NCBI RefSeq assembly: GCF_001294465.1
Contig: NZ_LGAA01000014.1
Coordinates: 1-64,000 of the forward strand
DNA length: 64,000 bases
From: Moellerella wisconsensis ATCC 35017
Lineage (GTDB): Bacteria; Pseudomonadota; Gammaproteobacteria; Enterobacterales; Enterobacteriaceae
Reading direction: 5' to 3'
Shown here: positions 63,538 to 64,000 of the stretch, in pieces
How the letters are laid out: each line of letters opens with the position of its first letter
How positions within the stretch are numbered: position 1 is the first letter of the stretch
Notes under the pieces: generated by a model
Told to the model about the DNA's origin: nothing
Seen by the model: only the letters and a program-made list of their open reading frames with translations
Databases searched by the model: none
Position numbers and translations under genes: made by a program

Positions 63538-64000
63538 CTATTCCGCTGGCTTTTCTACCACCGGCATTTTATTCTCAGTCGTTTTATTTTGCTGTGCATT
63601 TTGTTGGAGTTTACGCTCTAATAGTACGCTATACAGCGGTCTTCCGCCTAATGCCTGTGCGAGCATGGTTGCCCCAAGACAGGTAATAATCATGGGTAAA
63701 ATCAGCTGGTAATTATCGGTCATTTCTAATACTAAAATAATACCTGTCAGCGGTGCTCTGACGGTAGATGCAAATAATGCGCCCATACCCGCAATGGCAA
63801 AAGTACCAATTTCTATCGTATATTCAGGGAATAAATTTAATGCGATGTAGCCAAAGGCGGTGCCAAATAAAGTGCCTAAGGCTAACAATGGAGAAAAAAC
63901 ACCACCAGCAGCACCAGAACTAAAGCTGAGTGTTGAGGTTAAAAAGCGTAAAGCAAAAAATACTAAAATCATGGCGAGACTAAAAGTACCCGCGGTTGAT
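63538..64000 (-). CDS. clcA: ClC-type H+/Cl- antiporter, C-terminal part
   Basis: The frame is open through the right edge, so only the last 154 codons or so are here. They contain [21 protein letters not shown] (the anion-pathway GxFxP region), [20 protein letters not shown] and [27 protein letters not shown], close to E. coli ClcA. The conserved pathway Tyr is in the lost-to-cytoplasm end segment region (GRPLYS). ClcA exchanges chloride for protons at the inner membrane in acid stress. The tail ([16 protein letters not shown]) is charged. Confidence 0.93.
   Translation of the reverse strand, partial: STAGTFSLAMILVFFALRFLTSTLSFSSGAAGGVFSPLLALGTLFGTAFGYIALNLFPEYTIEIGTFAIAGMGALFASTVRAPLTGIILVLEMTDNYQLILPMIITCLGATMLAQALGGRPLYSVLLERKLQQNAQQNKTTENKMPVVEKPAE

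Overview
The window looks like chromosome of a gamma-proteobacterium of the order Enterobacterales. Orthologues of yaiI, yehS, gss, yceJ/yceI, cysG-nirBD, tehB and clcA read like enterobacterial proteins, and FNR, Fur, GalR and JUMPStart/ops sites match enterobacterial consensus. The sequence itself supports the order. The family is a guess; something near Budviciaceae would fit the mix of genes and moderate GC.

Layout. 0-2.4 kb: a minus-strand T6SS-type lipase, broken by one frameshift, followed by its Tli4-like immunity lipoprotein, which runs off the left edge. 2.4-5.5 kb: long non-coding stretches with a decamer array, an orphan lipoprotein, and a structured locus with a small hydrophobic ORF coupled to an unknown 93-codon gene. 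5.7-15.5 kb: a very AT-rich, minus-strand surface polysaccharide cluster (pyruvyl transferase, Wzx, Wzy, four glycosyltransferases, an epimerase and a decayed ugd) behind a JUMPStart/ops element. 16.6-21.8 kb: yaiI, a vSGLT-type Na+/galactose symporter gene split cleanly by a TnpB-bearing IS200/IS605-type element, and yehS. 22.3-28.5 kb: hydroxamate siderophore uptake (receptor, then FhuC, FhuD, FhuB). 28.8-33.4 kb: exported NagZ-type GH3 enzyme, OmpG-like porin and NamZ-type DUF1343 enzyme, a probable murein-sugar salvage operon. 33.9-35.7 kb: nested IS wreckage around a ParD-like/RelE-like toxin-antitoxin pair. 35.7-40.4 kb: nirB-nirD-cysG with an FNR site and a partial tandem duplication at the nirB/nirD junction.

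40.9-50 kb: glutathionylspermidine synthetase/amidase, a small monooxygenase, an ascorbate-family PTS (IIC, IIB, IIA) divergent from a LacI-type regulator across two palindromic operators, a 5'-truncated kdgR, and rpiB-like isomerase, kdgK and eda. Together these suggest uptake and breakdown of a uronate-type sugar through 2-keto-3-deoxygluconate. 50.1-54.1 kb: a sucrose operon (scrA, scrB, scrR) with paired operators. 54.2-64 kb: Rob-like regulator, small XRE regulator, FUSC-type membrane protein, orphan mdcG, GST, cytochrome b561 with yceI, a secreted choloylglycine-hydrolase-family enzyme, tehB, and the 3' part of clcA.

Two themes recur. First, gene decay: the T6SS lipase, ugd, sglT, tnpB, kdgR, a partial nirD copy and several transposases are broken. 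Second, non-coding DNA in the GC-richer parts is unusually full of short tandem arrays with periods of 6, 7, 10, 11, 12, 14 and about 109 bp. No rRNA or tRNA gene and no CRISPR array was seen.
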